Shown piece after piece: positions 1 to 9,174 of a stretch of 64,000 nt of DNA. The position numbers and the translations under genes were made by a program. Under the pieces are notes generated by a model. It ran no database searches. It was not told the origin of the DNA and saw nothing but the letters and a program-made list of their open reading frames with translations. Numbering within the stretch: position 1 is the stretch's first letter; each line of letters starts with the position of its first letter. This DNA is from Poseidonocella sedimentorum (GTDB taxonomy: Bacteria; Pseudomonadota; Alphaproteobacteria; Rhodobacterales; Rhodobacteraceae), in NCBI RefSeq assembly GCF_900116005.1, contig NZ_FOYI01000012.1, positions 27,936-91,935 on the forward strand, written 5' to 3'.

Positions 1-363
1 TGGCTCGGGCAGGAAGACGGCGATTTCCGGCAACAGACCGCCGCCGAGATCATGGCCCATTGCGCCGACGGGACGGACCCGCGCGCCGAGGATACCGTCC
101 GCCATTTCGTCCGCATCCTCGGCGCCGTCGCGGGCAACCTCTCCTTGATCCAGTTGCCCTTTGGCGGGGTGTATCTCGTGGGCGGCGTGGCCCGCGCGAT
201 GACGCCCTATCTCCAGCCCTTCGGTTTCGCGGATGCCTTCCGCGACAAGGGCCGCTTCGCCGGGTTCATGAAGAATTTTGCTGTGCATGTGGTCGAGGAT
301 GACTATGCTGCGCTCACGGGCTGCGCCGCGCATATCGCTTCCGTCATCGCCGCCAAAAGCTGA
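1..363 (+). CDS. glk: Glucokinase, C-terminal part (gene cut by window edge)
   Basis: Open from the first base of the window to a TGA stop, 120 residues, so only the 3' end is present. The segment IQLPFGGVYLVGGVARAMTP followed by FRDKGRFAGFMKNFAVHVV matches the C-terminal lobe of E. coli-type glucokinase: the glycine-rich GGVA turn, then the F-x-DKGRF motif. The family phosphorylates glucose with ATP in the cytoplasm and is usually about 320 residues, so roughly 200 residues lie upstream of the window. It is followed 29 bp later by the VOC gene on the same strand. Confidence 0.8.
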   Translation, partial: WLGQEDGDFRQQTAAEIMAHCADGTDPRAEDTVRHFVRILGAVAGNLSLIQLPFGGVYLVGGVARAMTPYLQPFGFADAFRDKGRFAGFMKNFAVHVVEDDYAALTGCAAHIASVIAAKS

Positions 364-392
364 GCGCCGCCCCGCCGGATGGGGAGATGGTC

Positions 393-788
393 ATGGACCT
401 TGGATTGTTTTCAGTCAGCCTTGCGGTCAAGGATCTCGATGCCTCTCGCGCGTTTTACGAAGCGCTTGGGTTCAGTTTCAGCGGCGGTGAGCCGGACAAG
501 GGCTGGGCGATCATGCGCAACGGCTCAACGATCATCGGCCTCTTCAGCGGGTTTCTGGAAAAGAACACGCTCACCTTCAATCCCGGCTGGGACGAGAACA
601 CTGACCCGCTTGAGGCCTTCGAGGATGTGCGCGAAATCCAGAAGACTCTGCGCGACCGCGGCATCGCGCTCCACACCGAAACGGATCCGGACGGCACGGG
701 CATCGGGCATATCGTTGTCCTCGACCCCGACGGAAATCCGGTCCTGATCGACCAGCACATTTCGAAACCGGCGGCGCCAAAAAACTGA
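393..788 (+). CDS. VOC (glyoxalase/bleomycin-resistance) family protein
   Basis: A 131-residue protein with the vicinal-oxygen-chelate pattern: an N-terminal beta-alpha unit (VSLAVKDLDASRAFYEALGF) and a C-terminal strand ending in VVLDPDGNPVLIDQH, typical of single-domain glyoxalase-like proteins that bind a metal. There are in-frame ATGs at 387 and 393. GGGGAG at 381-386 touches the first but lies 6 nt before the second, so 393 is chosen. The substrate cannot be deduced. The TGA stop lies inside the hairpin that terminates the convergent chemotaxis operon. Confidence 0.8.
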   Translation: MDLGLFSVSLAVKDLDASRAFYEALGFSFSGGEPDKGWAIMRNGSTIIGLFSGFLEKNTLTFNPGWDENTDPLEAFEDVREIQKTLRDRGIALHTETDPDGTGIGHIVVLDPDGNPVLIDQHISKPAAPKN

Positions 789-813
789 CCCGCCTGGAAG
801 ATCCAGACGGGTC
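779..813 (-). terminator. Rho-independent terminator of the chemotaxis operon
   Basis: An inverted repeat pairs 787-797 with 803-813 (GACCCG, one C/A mismatch, then CTGG; 5-nt loop). Read on the minus strand it is followed by AG and six T (plus-strand A-run 779-784). It lies 32 bp beyond the last chemotaxis gene and overlaps the stop codon of the convergent VOC gene. Confidence 0.8.
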
Positions 814-844
814 AAGATAGCCATCCATTGCCGCGCGGTTCGCG

Positions 845-1204
845 TCAGAATATCTCGTCTTCGGGGCTTTCCAGCGCCGCGGCAGTGGCTTGGGTCATGC
901 AATCCATCGTCTCGCGCAACCGGCATCCGGCCAACAGCATCTCGTCCGAGACCGAGGCGAGCCCACCCTTCGCATCGCGCAGGTTCTGCACCGTGCGGCG
1001 GACATCGTCTATGATCTGCAAGGTCATGTCGATGTTCTGCGCCTCCGCGGGCAGCGCTGCTGCGTCTCCATAGCGCTTGGCAAACGCCGCCTCGGCGACG
1101 GCGATCAGGTCCGCAGATCGCATCAGACGGCGATCCAGGAAATCAAGATAACGGCTAGCGACGTCCCGCGCCGCCCCGTCCGGTTCCCCAGTCATGTCCT
1201 TCAT
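845..1204 (-). CDS. Unknown 119-residue protein, last gene of the chemotaxis operon
   Basis: Not recognised. Its ATG overlaps the stop of the preceding cheY by one base (TAATG), so translation is probably coupled and a role with that CheY is likely. The sequence is predicted mostly helical. A middle helix (DMTLQIIDDVRRTVQNLRD) is followed by a second helix and a short acidic tail ending ALESPEDEIF. An acidic, aromatic-ended tail on a helical protein recalls the CheY-binding tail of the phosphatase CheZ, but the CheZ catalytic spacing D-x3-Q is not evident; D-x5-Q is the nearest (DVRRTVQ). No signal peptide or membrane segment. Function is open. Confidence 0.65.
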   Translation of the reverse strand: MKDMTGEPDGAARDVASRYLDFLDRRLMRSADLIAVAEAAFAKRYGDAAALPAEAQNIDMTLQIIDDVRRTVQNLRDAKGGLASVSDEMLLAGCRLRETMDCMTQATAAALESPEDEIF

Positions 1205-1599
1205 TAGAGCGCACCGACGACCTTCTCGATACAGGCTTTCATCTCCGGCACAGTGAACGGCTTCTTGAGGAAGTTGTTCATCCCCAGGCTCGAACCCTTC
1301 TCGATGATCTCGCGCGTGGCCTTGCCGGTGATCAGGATGAACCCGACACGGGCCGATGCCGGCTCTTTGCGCAGCCCACCGAGCAGGTCGATGCCGTTCA
1401 TCTCGGGCATATTGTAGTCGGAAATCACCAGATGCACCGGCTTTTGCCGGATCTGCGTGAGGGCATCCACGCCGTTGTTGGACGTGGCATAATTCGCAAT
1501 GCCGATATCATCGAGAGATTGCGTGATAAGTGCTCGGCTGGTGGACATGTCGTCCACAACCATCACTCTGAGTTTTTCGCGTAAAGACATGGCATTCAC
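1204..1599 (-). CDS. cheY: Chemotaxis response regulator CheY (second copy)
   Basis: A 131-residue single receiver domain with no output domain. The acidic pocket D16-D17, phospho-acceptor D61 (in SDYNMPEMNG), T91 and the K113-P114 switch lysine are all present. In the family, phosphorylation by CheA makes CheY bind the flagellar switch, or lets a second CheY act as a phosphate sink. It lies 29 bp downstream of cheR, in the position where many operons carry cheB, and overlaps the next small gene by one base. Confidence 0.88.
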   Translation of the reverse strand: MNAMSLREKLRVMVVDDMSTSRALITQSLDDIGIANYATSNNGVDALTQIRQKPVHLVISDYNMPEMNGIDLLGGLRKEPASARVGFILITGKATREIIEKGSSLGMNNFLKKPFTVPEMKACIEKVVGAL

Positions 1600-1628
1600 T
1601 CCACTTAAGCTGCTCTTAGCTCACCCGC

Positions 1629-2474
1629 TCAGTTCGTAAGCTGGTACATTGTAGACCCCAGAAATCTAAATCTGGTGTTAGCCGGACCGGCCAGACGTTC
1701 GGAATGACCGATATACATGCTCCCGTTTTTCCGAAGAACTTTAGCAAACTTCACCCATAGATCTTCCTGCACGTTCTGGGGGAAGTAGATGGCAACGTTC
1801 CGGCAGAAAATCGCATCGAACGGGCCGCGGACGGGCCAGGTTTTCGCCAGGTTCATGTAGCGAAACGTCACCAGGTTCCGGACCTTGTCGGCAAGCACGA
1901 CCCGGCCGGGATCATTGGGCGAGGGCTGGAAAAATCCGCGCAAATCCGCGCGTGCGGCGTCGGCCTCGCTCTTGGGATACTCCGCCGATTGGGCGGCTTC
2001 GAGCACCTTGACGTTGACGTCGCTCGCGAGGATCTTGACGTTGCTCAAAGCCCGGTCGCTCAGGTGCCGCGCGAGTATCATGGCCGCGCTGTAGGGCTCC
2101 TCGCCCGTCGAACAGGCCGACGACCAGAGCCGGACCTGCTCGCCTCGCGAGGCGCGCTTTTCGATGTCCGGTATGAGCTGCGTCTCGAGATGATCGAAAT
2201 GATGCGGCTCACGGAAAAACCGCGTGACGTTTGTGGTCACGCAGGCGACGAACTCCTCCAGTTCCTCGGCAGATTGACCGGTGTTGAGAAGCTCGGTGTA
2301 TTCCGAAAATCCGTCAAGCCCCAGGTGGCGCAATCGCTTTGCCAGCCGGGAGACCAGCAGCGACTTCTTCTCACCGCTGATCTCGATTCCGAGCTCACGC
2401 AGCGCGATGGAGCGGAGCGACGCGAAGTCGCTGTCCGAGATACCCCCGGCAACTGTTGAACCAACCGCAGACAT
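1629..2474 (-). CDS. cheR: Chemotaxis protein methyltransferase CheR
   Basis: 281 residues. The N-terminal helical domain is followed by the SAM-binding methyltransferase domain with SSACSTGEEPYSAAM, the acidic ASD loop, FDAIFCRNVAIYF and the final GHSERL motif, all diagnostic of CheR. It transfers methyl groups from S-adenosylmethionine to glutamates of chemoreceptors. It starts 6 bp after cheW. The partner methylesterase CheB is not encoded in the window. Confidence 0.93.
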   Translation of the reverse strand: MSAVGSTVAGGISDSDFASLRSIALRELGIEISGEKKSLLVSRLAKRLRHLGLDGFSEYTELLNTGQSAEELEEFVACVTTNVTRFFREPHHFDHLETQLIPDIEKRASRGEQVRLWSSACSTGEEPYSAAMILARHLSDRALSNVKILASDVNVKVLEAAQSAEYPKSEADAARADLRGFFQPSPNDPGRVVLADKVRNLVTFRYMNLAKTWPVRGPFDAIFCRNVAIYFPQNVQEDLWVKFAKVLRKNGSMYIGHSERLAGPANTRFRFLGSTMYQLTN

Positions 2475-2480
2475 TCGGCG

Positions 2481-2975
2481 TTACTCCAACTCGCCCGCGG
2501 GGAGGATCTTTTCGATATCCACCAACCGGATCATCTTGCTGTCTTTCGGGATCACGCCCGAAATGAAGGACTTGGTCGTCTCCGATGCGACATCGGGCGT
2601 CGATTGGACGATATCATCGCCCACGCCGAGGATGTCGGAGACCGCCTCGACCAGAAGGCCGATGATCTGGGTGTTGACCATCGCGATGATGATCACGTGG
2701 CGGGCATGGGGCTCCGTCGTCGGGAGGCCAAGGCGCGTCGCCAGATCCACGATCGGCACCACCGATCCGCGCAGGTTGATCACGCCAAGGACATAGCTCG
2801 GGGCGTGGGGAAGGATGGTGGCCTCGGTCCAGCCGCGAATCTCGCGGACCTTCATGATATCGAAGCAGAAATCCTGCCCCGCCGTGCGGAAGGCAACATA
2901 TTCCTTGAACGCCGCGCCGTGGTGTTCGCGCGTGTCGATTTGTTGAGCCTGGGTCATCACGCTGCTCCTATCCAA
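2481..2975 (-). CDS. cheW: Chemotaxis adaptor CheW
   Basis: 164 residues with a single CheW-like SH3-type fold. [20 protein letters not shown], the EIRGW strand and the [20 protein letters not shown] motif are typical. The protein couples CheA to chemoreceptors at the membrane. Its start lies 19 bp inside the 3' end of cheA, so the two genes overlap and are probably translated together. Confidence 0.93.
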   Translation of the reverse strand: MDRSSVMTQAQQIDTREHHGAAFKEYVAFRTAGQDFCFDIMKVREIRGWTEATILPHAPSYVLGVINLRGSVVPIVDLATRLGLPTTEPHARHVIIIAMVNTQIIGLLVEAVSDILGVGDDIVQSTPDVASETTKSFISGVIPKDSKMIRLVDIEKILPAGELE

Positions 2976-5131
2976 GGCTGTTGCGTCTTAATGGCGGAAT
3001 GGCTGTTCATGCCGTAGATCCCGTCCGTGTCGATGATGAGCGCGATGCGGCCATCCCCGAGAATTGTTGCGGCTGCGATCCCGGGCAATTCGCCGTAGTT
3101 TTCGCTGAGCCCTTTGATCACGACCTGGCGTTGGTCAAAGATCGAGTCGACCGTCAGGGCGTAGGTTTGTTCTTCGTCCGTGCTGATCAACAGCAGGACC
3201 TGATTGCTCGAGTAGCTCTTGGTCGTCCGGTACCCGAGGATCGAGCCCAGATCGAAGATCGGGATGAATACGCCGCGCACCGAGACGACCTGCTCGCCCG
3301 TACCGAGGTGATGGATATCCTTGTCCTCGGGGCGGAGCGTCTCGACGATGGCCGTCAGCGGGACGATCATTGTCTGGCCCGTGACTTCGACGACCATCCC
3401 CTCCATGACCGCGAGGGTCAGCGGCAGGCTGATGGTGAAGGTCGAGCCTTTGCCCGGGATGGAGTTGATCGACACCTTGCCGCCGAGCGACTGGATCGAG
3501 CTCTTGACCACATCCATGCCGACCCCGCGACCGGAAAGGTCGGAAATCTCGCCCGCGGTCGAAAAGCCGGGGGCAAAGATCAGGTTGTCGATTTCGGTAT
3601 CCGACAGCTCGGCATTGGCATCGACCAGCCCCTTGTCGATCGCGATCTGAAGCACGCGTTCGCGGTTGATTCCGGCGCCATCGTCGGAAATCTCAATGAG
3701 AACGCGGCCCGACCGGTGCGCCGCGCTGAGCGTCACGGTGCCGGTTTCAACCTTGCCCGCGCTGGTCCGCGCGTCGGAAGATTCCAGCCCGTGGTCGATC
3801 GCGTTTCGGATCATGTGGGTCAGTGGATCAGCCAGTCGTTCGATGACCGTCTTGTCAACTTCGGTGGACTCGCCCGTCGTCACCAGACGCACGCGTTTCC
3901 CCGTGGCAGATGCAACTTCCCGCACAATCCGGGACATCCGCTGGAACAGGGATTTCACCGGCTGGGCGCGGATCGCCATCACGCTTTCCTGAATCTCGCG
4001 CGAGAGCTGCTTGAACTCATCGAGACCCGAGGAGATATCGGTCGACCCGGTGATCCCGGCTTCCTTGACGCATTGCGACAACATCGCCTGATTGATCACC
4101 AGCTCGCCCACCACGTTGATCAGACGATCGACACGTTCGAGATCCACTCGGATGGTCGCGCGCGAGGTCTTGGCCGCAGCCTTGCCCCCCGCGTCGGGTT
4201 TCGCCGCTTCCACCGGAGCCGCCTTAACCGGCGCCGGCACTTCGGACTTTTTTACCTCAACCGGAGCCTCCTCCGCGGGGCTCTCGATCTTTTGCACAAC
4301 TTCGAGTTCAACAGGGTCAGCAGCTTCGTCCGAAATCGGTTCATCCTCCATCGTTTCCTCATGGATCGGATCGACCTTGAGATCGCAAATGCCGTCGACG
4401 AAATCGAACACGTCATAGATCACGTGCTCGCTCTCTTCGGTGATGAGGCGAACGGACCAGGTCGCCGCGGATTTCTCCGGCGCGATCTCGTCGAAATCGG
4501 CATGCGCGTCGGTCTCGACCGCAACCGTCGTCTCACCCAGTTCCGACAGCCCACGCAGCAGATGCACGATATCGTTGCCACAGGCATAGAAGGCGTCATG
4601 CGGCCGGACACTGATCTCGAAGCCGATGGCCTTGGCCGGCGCGGGCGCATCGTCGTCGAAATCGAGATCCGGAAGGTCCATCGAGAAATCCAGGCCCATG
4701 GGCTGGAAATCATCGGCTTCGACCTCTTCTTCCTCGTCGGGCGCGTATTTCTTGAGTTCCGCCTCGAGAACCTGATTTTCCGAGAGGTCAACCGGCGTCT
4801 CATCGCGCGCGGCCGCCACCAGATCGACCAGCCGGTCACTGGACCGGAAGAACAGATCCATGATCTCGGCGTCCGGCATCAGCGCGCCGCTGCGCACCTC
4901 GTCCAGCACGGTCTCGAAGGTATGGGCGAAATGCACCAGATCATTGAGCGCAAAGGCCCCTGCCCCGCCCTTGATGGAATGGACAGCGCGGAAGACCGCG
5001 TTGATGGTTTCGGAGTCGATCGCACCGTCTGCGATGTGCTCGTTCGCTTCCTGTAGACCTTCCTCGAGCGCCTCTAGGAGATCTTCACATTCCAGGAAGA
5101 ACGTGTCGCGAATATCGTTGGTTCCAGACAT
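2957..5131 (-). CDS. cheA: Chemotaxis sensor histidine kinase CheA
   Basis: 724 residues from the ATG at 5131, which follows the preceding cheY stop by one base (TGATATG); an upstream extension in the same frame runs through cheY and is rejected. Domains: HPt (residues 1-110, phospho-histidine H51 in AVHSIKGG), an acidic and Pro/Ala-rich middle (about 150-340), dimerisation helices ([13 protein letters not shown]), GHKL ATPase (about 395-570, with [14 protein letters not shown] and GRGVGMDVV) and a CheW-like regulatory domain (about 575-724). It autophosphorylates in response to receptors and passes phosphate to the CheY proteins of this operon. Confidence 0.95.
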   Translation of the reverse strand: MSGTNDIRDTFFLECEDLLEALEEGLQEANEHIADGAIDSETINAVFRAVHSIKGGAGAFALNDLVHFAHTFETVLDEVRSGALMPDAEIMDLFFRSSDRLVDLVAAARDETPVDLSENQVLEAELKKYAPDEEEEVEADDFQPMGLDFSMDLPDLDFDDDAPAPAKAIGFEISVRPHDAFYACGNDIVHLLRGLSELGETTVAVETDAHADFDEIAPEKSAATWSVRLITEESEHVIYDVFDFVDGICDLKVDPIHEETMEDEPISDEAADPVELEVVQKIESPAEEAPVEVKKSEVPAPVKAAPVEAAKPDAGGKAAAKTSRATIRVDLERVDRLINVVGELVINQAMLSQCVKEAGITGSTDISSGLDEFKQLSREIQESVMAIRAQPVKSLFQRMSRIVREVASATGKRVRLVTTGESTEVDKTVIERLADPLTHMIRNAIDHGLESSDARTSAGKVETGTVTLSAAHRSGRVLIEISDDGAGINRERVLQIAIDKGLVDANAELSDTEIDNLIFAPGFSTAGEISDLSGRGVGMDVVKSSIQSLGGKVSINSIPGKGSTFTISLPLTLAVMEGMVVEVTGQTMIVPLTAIVETLRPEDKDIHHLGTGEQVVSVRGVFIPIFDLGSILGYRTTKSYSSNQVLLLISTDEEQTYALTVDSIFDQRQVVIKGLSENYGELPGIAAATILGDGRIALIIDTDGIYGMNSHSAIKTQQPWIGAA

Positions 5132-5132
5132 A

Positions 5133-5507
5133 TCAGGCGTCGTAGCTCGCAACGCGGCGGATTGCCGAGACAAGGCGGGTTTCGTCGAATGGCTTGACGA
5201 TCCACCCGGTTGCACCGGCCGCGCGGGCCTTCTGTTTGAGCTCGGACGCGCTTTCCGTGGTCAGGACCAGGATCGGAACCGTCGTCGGGCTCTGGCCGCC
5301 GCGGAGGGCGTCGATGAACTCGAACCCGTTCATACGCGGCATATTGATATCGGTGATCACCACATCGGGCGCCGCCTCGGGCAGTTTTTCCAGCCCGTCC
5401 ATCCCATCGACGGCCACATCCACATCGAAGCCAGCGTTGGTGAGGCAAGCGCGCAGGAGTTCCCTGATGGTCAGGGAGTCATCCACGGCAAGAACTTTGA
5501 GTGCCAT
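5133..5507 (-). CDS. cheY: Chemotaxis response regulator CheY (first copy)
   Basis: A 124-residue receiver-only protein: D9-D10, phospho-acceptor D53 (TDINMPRMNG), T83 and K105-P106. Its ATG directly follows the stop of the STAS gene (TGAATG), with AGGAGG a few bases upstream inside that gene. It is more canonical than the second CheY of the operon. The family role is to carry phosphate from CheA to the flagellar switch. Confidence 0.92.
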   Translation of the reverse strand: MALKVLAVDDSLTIRELLRACLTNAGFDVDVAVDGMDGLEKLPEAAPDVVITDINMPRMNGFEFIDALRGGQSPTTVPILVLTTESASELKQKARAAGATGWIVKPFDETRLVSAIRRVASYDA

Positions 5508-5780
5508 TCAGTTTCCTCCTGAAAAGACGTCAAGCGGCATACCCAGACGCGACATGCCATCGGCAAACGCGTTGGAGTGCGTGTCCACGGACAAGGTATG
5601 GCCGTCCGCCTGCCATTGGTTTTTCGCGGCAACGAGAACCTGGAAGCACAGCCCGCCAACGAAAACAGTATCGGATGCCGCGATCTCGAGATCCGCCCCG
5701 CGCTTCTCACGAAACGCATCGAGCAGCGATGCAGCCGCATCCGAATTTAGCTTTTCCGGAAGAGTAATACTCTGAGACAT
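5508..5780 (-). CDS. STAS-domain protein, first gene of the chemotaxis operon
   Basis: 90 residues from ATG 5780. AAGGGG sits about 6 nt upstream, which favours it over the GTG two codons earlier. The strand-helix pattern LEIAASDTVFVGGLCFQVLVAAKNQW resembles STAS domains (anti-anti-sigma SpoIIAA type), where the loop before the second helix normally carries Asp-Ser. Here that position reads VGGLC, so a phosphorylatable serine is absent and phosphoregulation of the usual type looks unlikely. The role in the operon is unknown; a scaffold or CheA-interacting function is a guess. Confidence 0.7.
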   Translation of the reverse strand: MSQSITLPEKLNSDAAASLLDAFREKRGADLEIAASDTVFVGGLCFQVLVAAKNQWQADGHTLSVDTHSNAFADGMSRLGMPLDVFSGGN

Positions 5781-6084
5781 GGGCACCCCTTAATTCGCTT
5801 TCCGGTTTCGGCCGTGATCTGAAAGCTACGGTCGATTCTTTAAGAAAGGATGAGCCGGATTCAACTTGCTAAGATTCCCGCAGCACAGCGTTCGCACGTT
5901 GAAAACGCTCTATTTTTCGTCACCTATATAAGATGTCGCTGGATTGGTTATTGCCACGGCCGCACCCGGTAAGGCTTTGCAAACCACGATTGCAAATTCT
6001 GGGCCGTCTTCGGCTTTCATTAACCGGACTTAAGAGGTTCGAAAGGAACATTACCCCCGGGTAAAGTTATATCGGGAGTGAACC
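5781..6084. other. Intergenic region between the chemotaxis operon and a plus-strand gene
   Basis: About 300 bp with no gene, less GC-rich than the flanks, and expected to hold two divergent promoters. Visible elements are TATATAAG at 5925-5932 (a possible -10 for the plus-strand gene, without a well-spaced -35) and a pair of TTAA words separated by 6 bp around 6020-6035, one base short of a CtrA-box layout. No clear sigma-54 or sigma-28 site was recognised. Confidence 0.5.
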
Positions 6085-6525
6085 ATGACGATTTCCCCTA
6101 TCGGTCCGGGCAGTTCTGTTTTTGCCGCCGGCTCGCCTCACGCCGCCGCCGAACCGCCGGCCCTCAAACGACGGCCAGACCGGGTTCCCAAGGCGGAAGA
6201 ATCAGACGCCTCGGCGAGCAATCGCAGCTATCGTGACGGCGAAGACAAGGCGGCCACCGCGCCGCCCTCGATCATGCAGTTGAAGATCGACGCGATCCTG
6301 CGCGAACAGGCCGAAGCTGCCGAAGACGCGGAGCGGGCGCCAGAGGCCGCTGCTCCCGCCGATGGCTCGACGGAAGCGCGCGCATCGGCAGGGACGGACG
6401 CGCCGCCTTCCGCGCCAGAAGAGCCGGAGCTTACGATCCGGGCGGCAGAATCGGCCGATGAGACCGAGGCCAGCCCTCCCCCCGAGGAGACGGCCCCAGA
6501 CATTCGAGACGCCGAGGCGCCCTAA
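6085..6525 (+). CDS. Hypothetical disordered, Ala/Pro/Glu-rich protein
   Basis: 146 residues, preceded by GGGAG. The composition is dominated by Ala, Pro, Glu and Asp and the protein is probably disordered. The only segment with helix-like regularity is around residues 63-78 (IMQLKIDAILREQAEA), which may be a short binding helix. No signal peptide or membrane segment. It stands between the chemotaxis operon and accB with its own orientation. Function not recognised. Confidence 0.6.
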   Translation: MTISPIGPGSSVFAAGSPHAAAEPPALKRRPDRVPKAEESDASASNRSYRDGEDKAATAPPSIMQLKIDAILREQAEAAEDAERAPEAAAPADGSTEARASAGTDAPPSAPEEPELTIRAAESADETEASPPPEETAPDIRDAEAP

Positions 6526-6649
6526 CGATCTGCGCTGCCGACACAAAATTCCCGGTCGGCAGCGGGCCTTGATGCGCTTTTCTCTCCTGCGTCAATCACC
6601 TATAAGCTCATGAACGCATCGTCGCTGACGTATCTTAAGGTGGGACAGG

Positions 6650-7141
6650 ATGACAATAAAAAGCCAAGAAGCAGATGTCGCCTTCATTCAGGCGCTCGCA
6701 GAACTTCTGAATGATAACGAGCTTTCCGAGCTTCAGGTCAAACGCGAATATGGCGAACACGACGCGCTGAACGTCCGCGTCAGCAAGATCGTGCCGCAGG
6801 CCCCGATGGCACCCATGGCCGCCGCGGCCCCTGTCGCCGCGCCCGCAGCCGCAGCCCCCGCAAGCGCTCTGGCCGACGAGCCCGCCGATGGCGATCCCGC
6901 GAACCATCCCGGCGCTGTGACATCGCCGATGGTCGGGACGGTCTATCTTCAGGCCGAGCCCGGCGCACCGTCGTTCATTTCCACGGGCGCACAGGTCTCC
7001 GAAGGCGACACCTTGTTGATTGTCGAGGCGATGAAAACCATGAACCACATCCCCGCACCCAGGGCGGGGACCGTGACGCGCATTCTCGTGGAAGATGGCG
7101 CGGCGGTCGAGTACGGTGCGCCGCTCGTCATCATCGAGTGA
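6650..7141 (+). CDS. accB: Biotin carboxyl carrier protein of acetyl-CoA carboxylase
   Basis: 163 residues. The N-terminal helix (residues 5-45) is followed by a flexible Ala/Pro linker (46-85) and a biotinyl domain with the biotinylation motif EAMKTM, acceptor lysine K129. The protein carries biotin and CO2 between AccC and the carboxyltransferase for malonyl-CoA synthesis. accC begins 10 bp downstream, the standard accBC operon. Confidence 0.95.
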   Translation: MTIKSQEADVAFIQALAELLNDNELSELQVKREYGEHDALNVRVSKIVPQAPMAPMAAAAPVAAPAAAAPASALADEPADGDPANHPGAVTSPMVGTVYLQAEPGAPSFISTGAQVSEGDTLLIVEAMKTMNHIPAPRAGTVTRILVEDGAAVEYGAPLVIIE

Positions 7142-7151
7142 GGGCGCGACG

Positions 7152-8498
7152 ATGTTTGACAAAATCCTGATCGCAAACCGTGGCGAGATTGCGCTGCGGG
7201 TCATCCGGGCCGCGCGGGAGATGGGCATTCGCTCGGTCGCGGTGCATTCCACCGCCGATGCCGACGCGATGCACGTGCGCATGGCGGACGAATCGGTCTG
7301 TATCGGCCCCGCCCCGGGGACGGACAGCTATCTGTCGATTCCCGCGATTATCGCGGCCTGTGAAGTCACCGGCGCGCAGGCGATTCACCCCGGTTACGGG
7401 TTCCTGTCGGAGAATGCGAATTTCGTTCAGGTCGTGGAAGATCACGGTCTGTCGTTCATCGGCCCGACCGCCGAGCACATCCGCGTCATGGGCGACAAGA
7501 TCACCGCCAAGGACACGATGAAGGCGCTCGGCGTGCCCTGCGTTCCGGGATCCGAGGGCGGCGTGCCTTCGGTCGAGGCGGCGCGGGCGATCGGCGAGGA
7601 ATTCGGCTACCCGGTCATCGTCAAGGCGACGGCCGGCGGCGGCGGGCGCGGGATGAAGCTCGCGCGCAGCGCCAAAGAGATCGAACAAGCGTTCAAGACC
7701 GCACGCGCCGAGGCCAAGGCTGCCTTCGGCAATGACGAGGTCTATATCGAGAAATACCTCACCACGCCGCGCCACATCGAGATCCAGGTCTTCGGCGACG
7801 GCAAAGGCAAAGCCGTGCACCTTGGCGAGCGCGACTGCTCGCTGCAACGGCGCCACCAGAAGGTCTTCGAAGAGGCCCCCGGCCCCTGTATTTCACCCGA
7901 AGAGCGCGCCGAAATCGGCCGGACCTGCGCCGAGGCCGTGGCCCGGATCAACTACGCCGGCGCCGGGACGATCGAGTTTCTTTATGAAAACGGTGAGTTC
8001 TATTTCATCGAGATGAACACCCGGCTTCAGGTCGAACACCCGGTCACCGAGGCGATTTTCGGGGTGGATCTCGTGCGCGAACAAATCCGCGTCGCCGCCG
8101 GCCTTCCGCTCTCCTTCGAACAGGACGATCTGCGGATCAACGGCCACGCGATCGAGGTCCGGATCAACGCCGAGCGGCTACCGAATTTCTCCCCCTGCCC
8201 GGGAAAGATCACCCAGTATCACGCGCCCGGCGGGCTCGGGGTGCGGATGGATTCGGCGCTCTATGACGGCTACAAGATCCCGCCCTATTACGACAGCCTG
8301 ATCGGCAAGCTCATCGTCCACGGCCGGGATCGCCCCGAGGCGCTGGCCCGGCTCAACCGGGCGCTTGGCGAGCTGATCGTGGATGGTGTCGACACAACCA
8401 TCCCGCTCTTCGCGCGCCTGTTGGAAGAGGACGACATCCAGAGCGGGACCTACAACATCCACTGGCTCGAAGACTGGCTCGAACGGTCCTTTGACTGA
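7152..8498 (+). CDS. accC: Biotin carboxylase subunit of acetyl-CoA carboxylase
   Basis: 448 residues from the ATG at 7152; upstream in-frame sequence overlaps accB and is rejected. ATP-grasp fold: N-terminal [20 protein letters not shown], glycine-rich ATP loop [12 protein letters not shown], the [12 protein letters not shown] motif, and [14 protein letters not shown] with catalytic Glu and Arg. It carboxylates biotin on AccB with bicarbonate and ATP. The length equals the usual family length. Confidence 0.96.
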   Translation: MFDKILIANRGEIALRVIRAAREMGIRSVAVHSTADADAMHVRMADESVCIGPAPGTDSYLSIPAIIAACEVTGAQAIHPGYGFLSENANFVQVVEDHGLSFIGPTAEHIRVMGDKITAKDTMKALGVPCVPGSEGGVPSVEAARAIGEEFGYPVIVKATAGGGGRGMKLARSAKEIEQAFKTARAEAKAAFGNDEVYIEKYLTTPRHIEIQVFGDGKGKAVHLGERDCSLQRRHQKVFEEAPGPCISPEERAEIGRTCAEAVARINYAGAGTIEFLYENGEFYFIEMNTRLQVEHPVTEAIFGVDLVREQIRVAAGLPLSFEQDDLRINGHAIEVRINAERLPNFSPCPGKITQYHAPGGLGVRMDSALYDGYKIPPYYDSLIGKLIVHGRDRPEALARLNRALGELIVDGVDTTIPLFARLLEEDDIQSGTYNIHWLEDWLERSFD

Positions 8499-8538
8499 CG
8501 CGCCGTCGCGGCGGGTTTGAGCAGGTACGGCCCCGGTG

Positions 8539-9174
8539 ATGGATCTGACGCCAGAGCTCTTGCTGACCGCCTACGCCAGCGGGGTCTTCCCAATGGCCGA
8601 ACATCGGGACGATCCGGAGGTTTTCTGGGTCGACCCGAAGCGGCGCGGCGTCTTCCTTCCGGGGGGCTTCCACCTCTCCCGCTCCCTCGCGCGCCAGTTG
8701 CGCAGGGGGGGCTTTCGCGTCAGCCTCGACGATGATTTCGCCGCCGTGGTCTCGGCCTGCGCAGATCGCAGCGAGACCTGGATCAACGACACGATATTCG
8801 AGCTCTACATGGCGCTGCACGACGGCGGCAGGGCCCATTCCCTCGAAGTGCGGGACGACGCCGACCGTCTGATCGGCGGGGTCTACGGGGTCGCCCTGGG
8901 CGCGGCATTCTTTGGCGAAAGCATGTTTTCGCGCGCGGCGGACGGCTCCAAGATCGCCCTTGCGTTCCTCACGACCCACCTCGACGCCTGCGGCTTCACG
9001 CTCTTCGACACGCAGTTCCTGACCCCACACCTCGCCTCCCTTGGCGCGCTTGAAATCCCGCGCGGCCGGTATCGCTCTCTACTCGCGGAAGCGCTGGAGG
9101 AAGAGGCCTCGATCCACGCAAAGGCCCTGCCGAGCACGGATCAGGTCTTGCAGCGCAGAACCCAGAAATCGTAG
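8539..9174 (+). CDS. aat: Leucyl/phenylalanyl-tRNA--protein transferase
   Basis: 211 residues from ATG 8539 (a GTG immediately before it is possible). LLLTAYASGVFPMAE, then WVDPKRRGVFLPGGFHLSRSL and GGVYGVALGAAFFGESMFSR, are the family signatures. The enzyme adds Leu or Phe from tRNA to N-terminal Lys/Arg of proteins, marking them for ClpAP in the N-degron pathway. Its 3' end overlaps the convergent DUF2155 gene by 34 bp. Confidence 0.94.
   Translation: MDLTPELLLTAYASGVFPMAEHRDDPEVFWVDPKRRGVFLPGGFHLSRSLARQLRRGGFRVSLDDDFAAVVSACADRSETWINDTIFELYMALHDGGRAHSLEVRDDADRLIGGVYGVALGAAFFGESMFSRAADGSKIALAFLTTHLDACGFTLFDTQFLTPHLASLGALEIPRGRYRSLLAEALEEEASIHAKALPSTDQVLQRRTQKS

Noticed and set aside
2981..5056. 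691-residue open frame on the plus strand
   Set aside because: Lies antisense to cheA, whose protein has all CheA domains. Long shadow frames are common in high-GC DNA; the translation is His/Arg/Asp-rich without family motifs.
6020..6035. TTAA pair upstream of the chemotaxis operon
   Set aside because: The spacer is 6 bp, not 7, so it is only a near miss to the CtrA layout.
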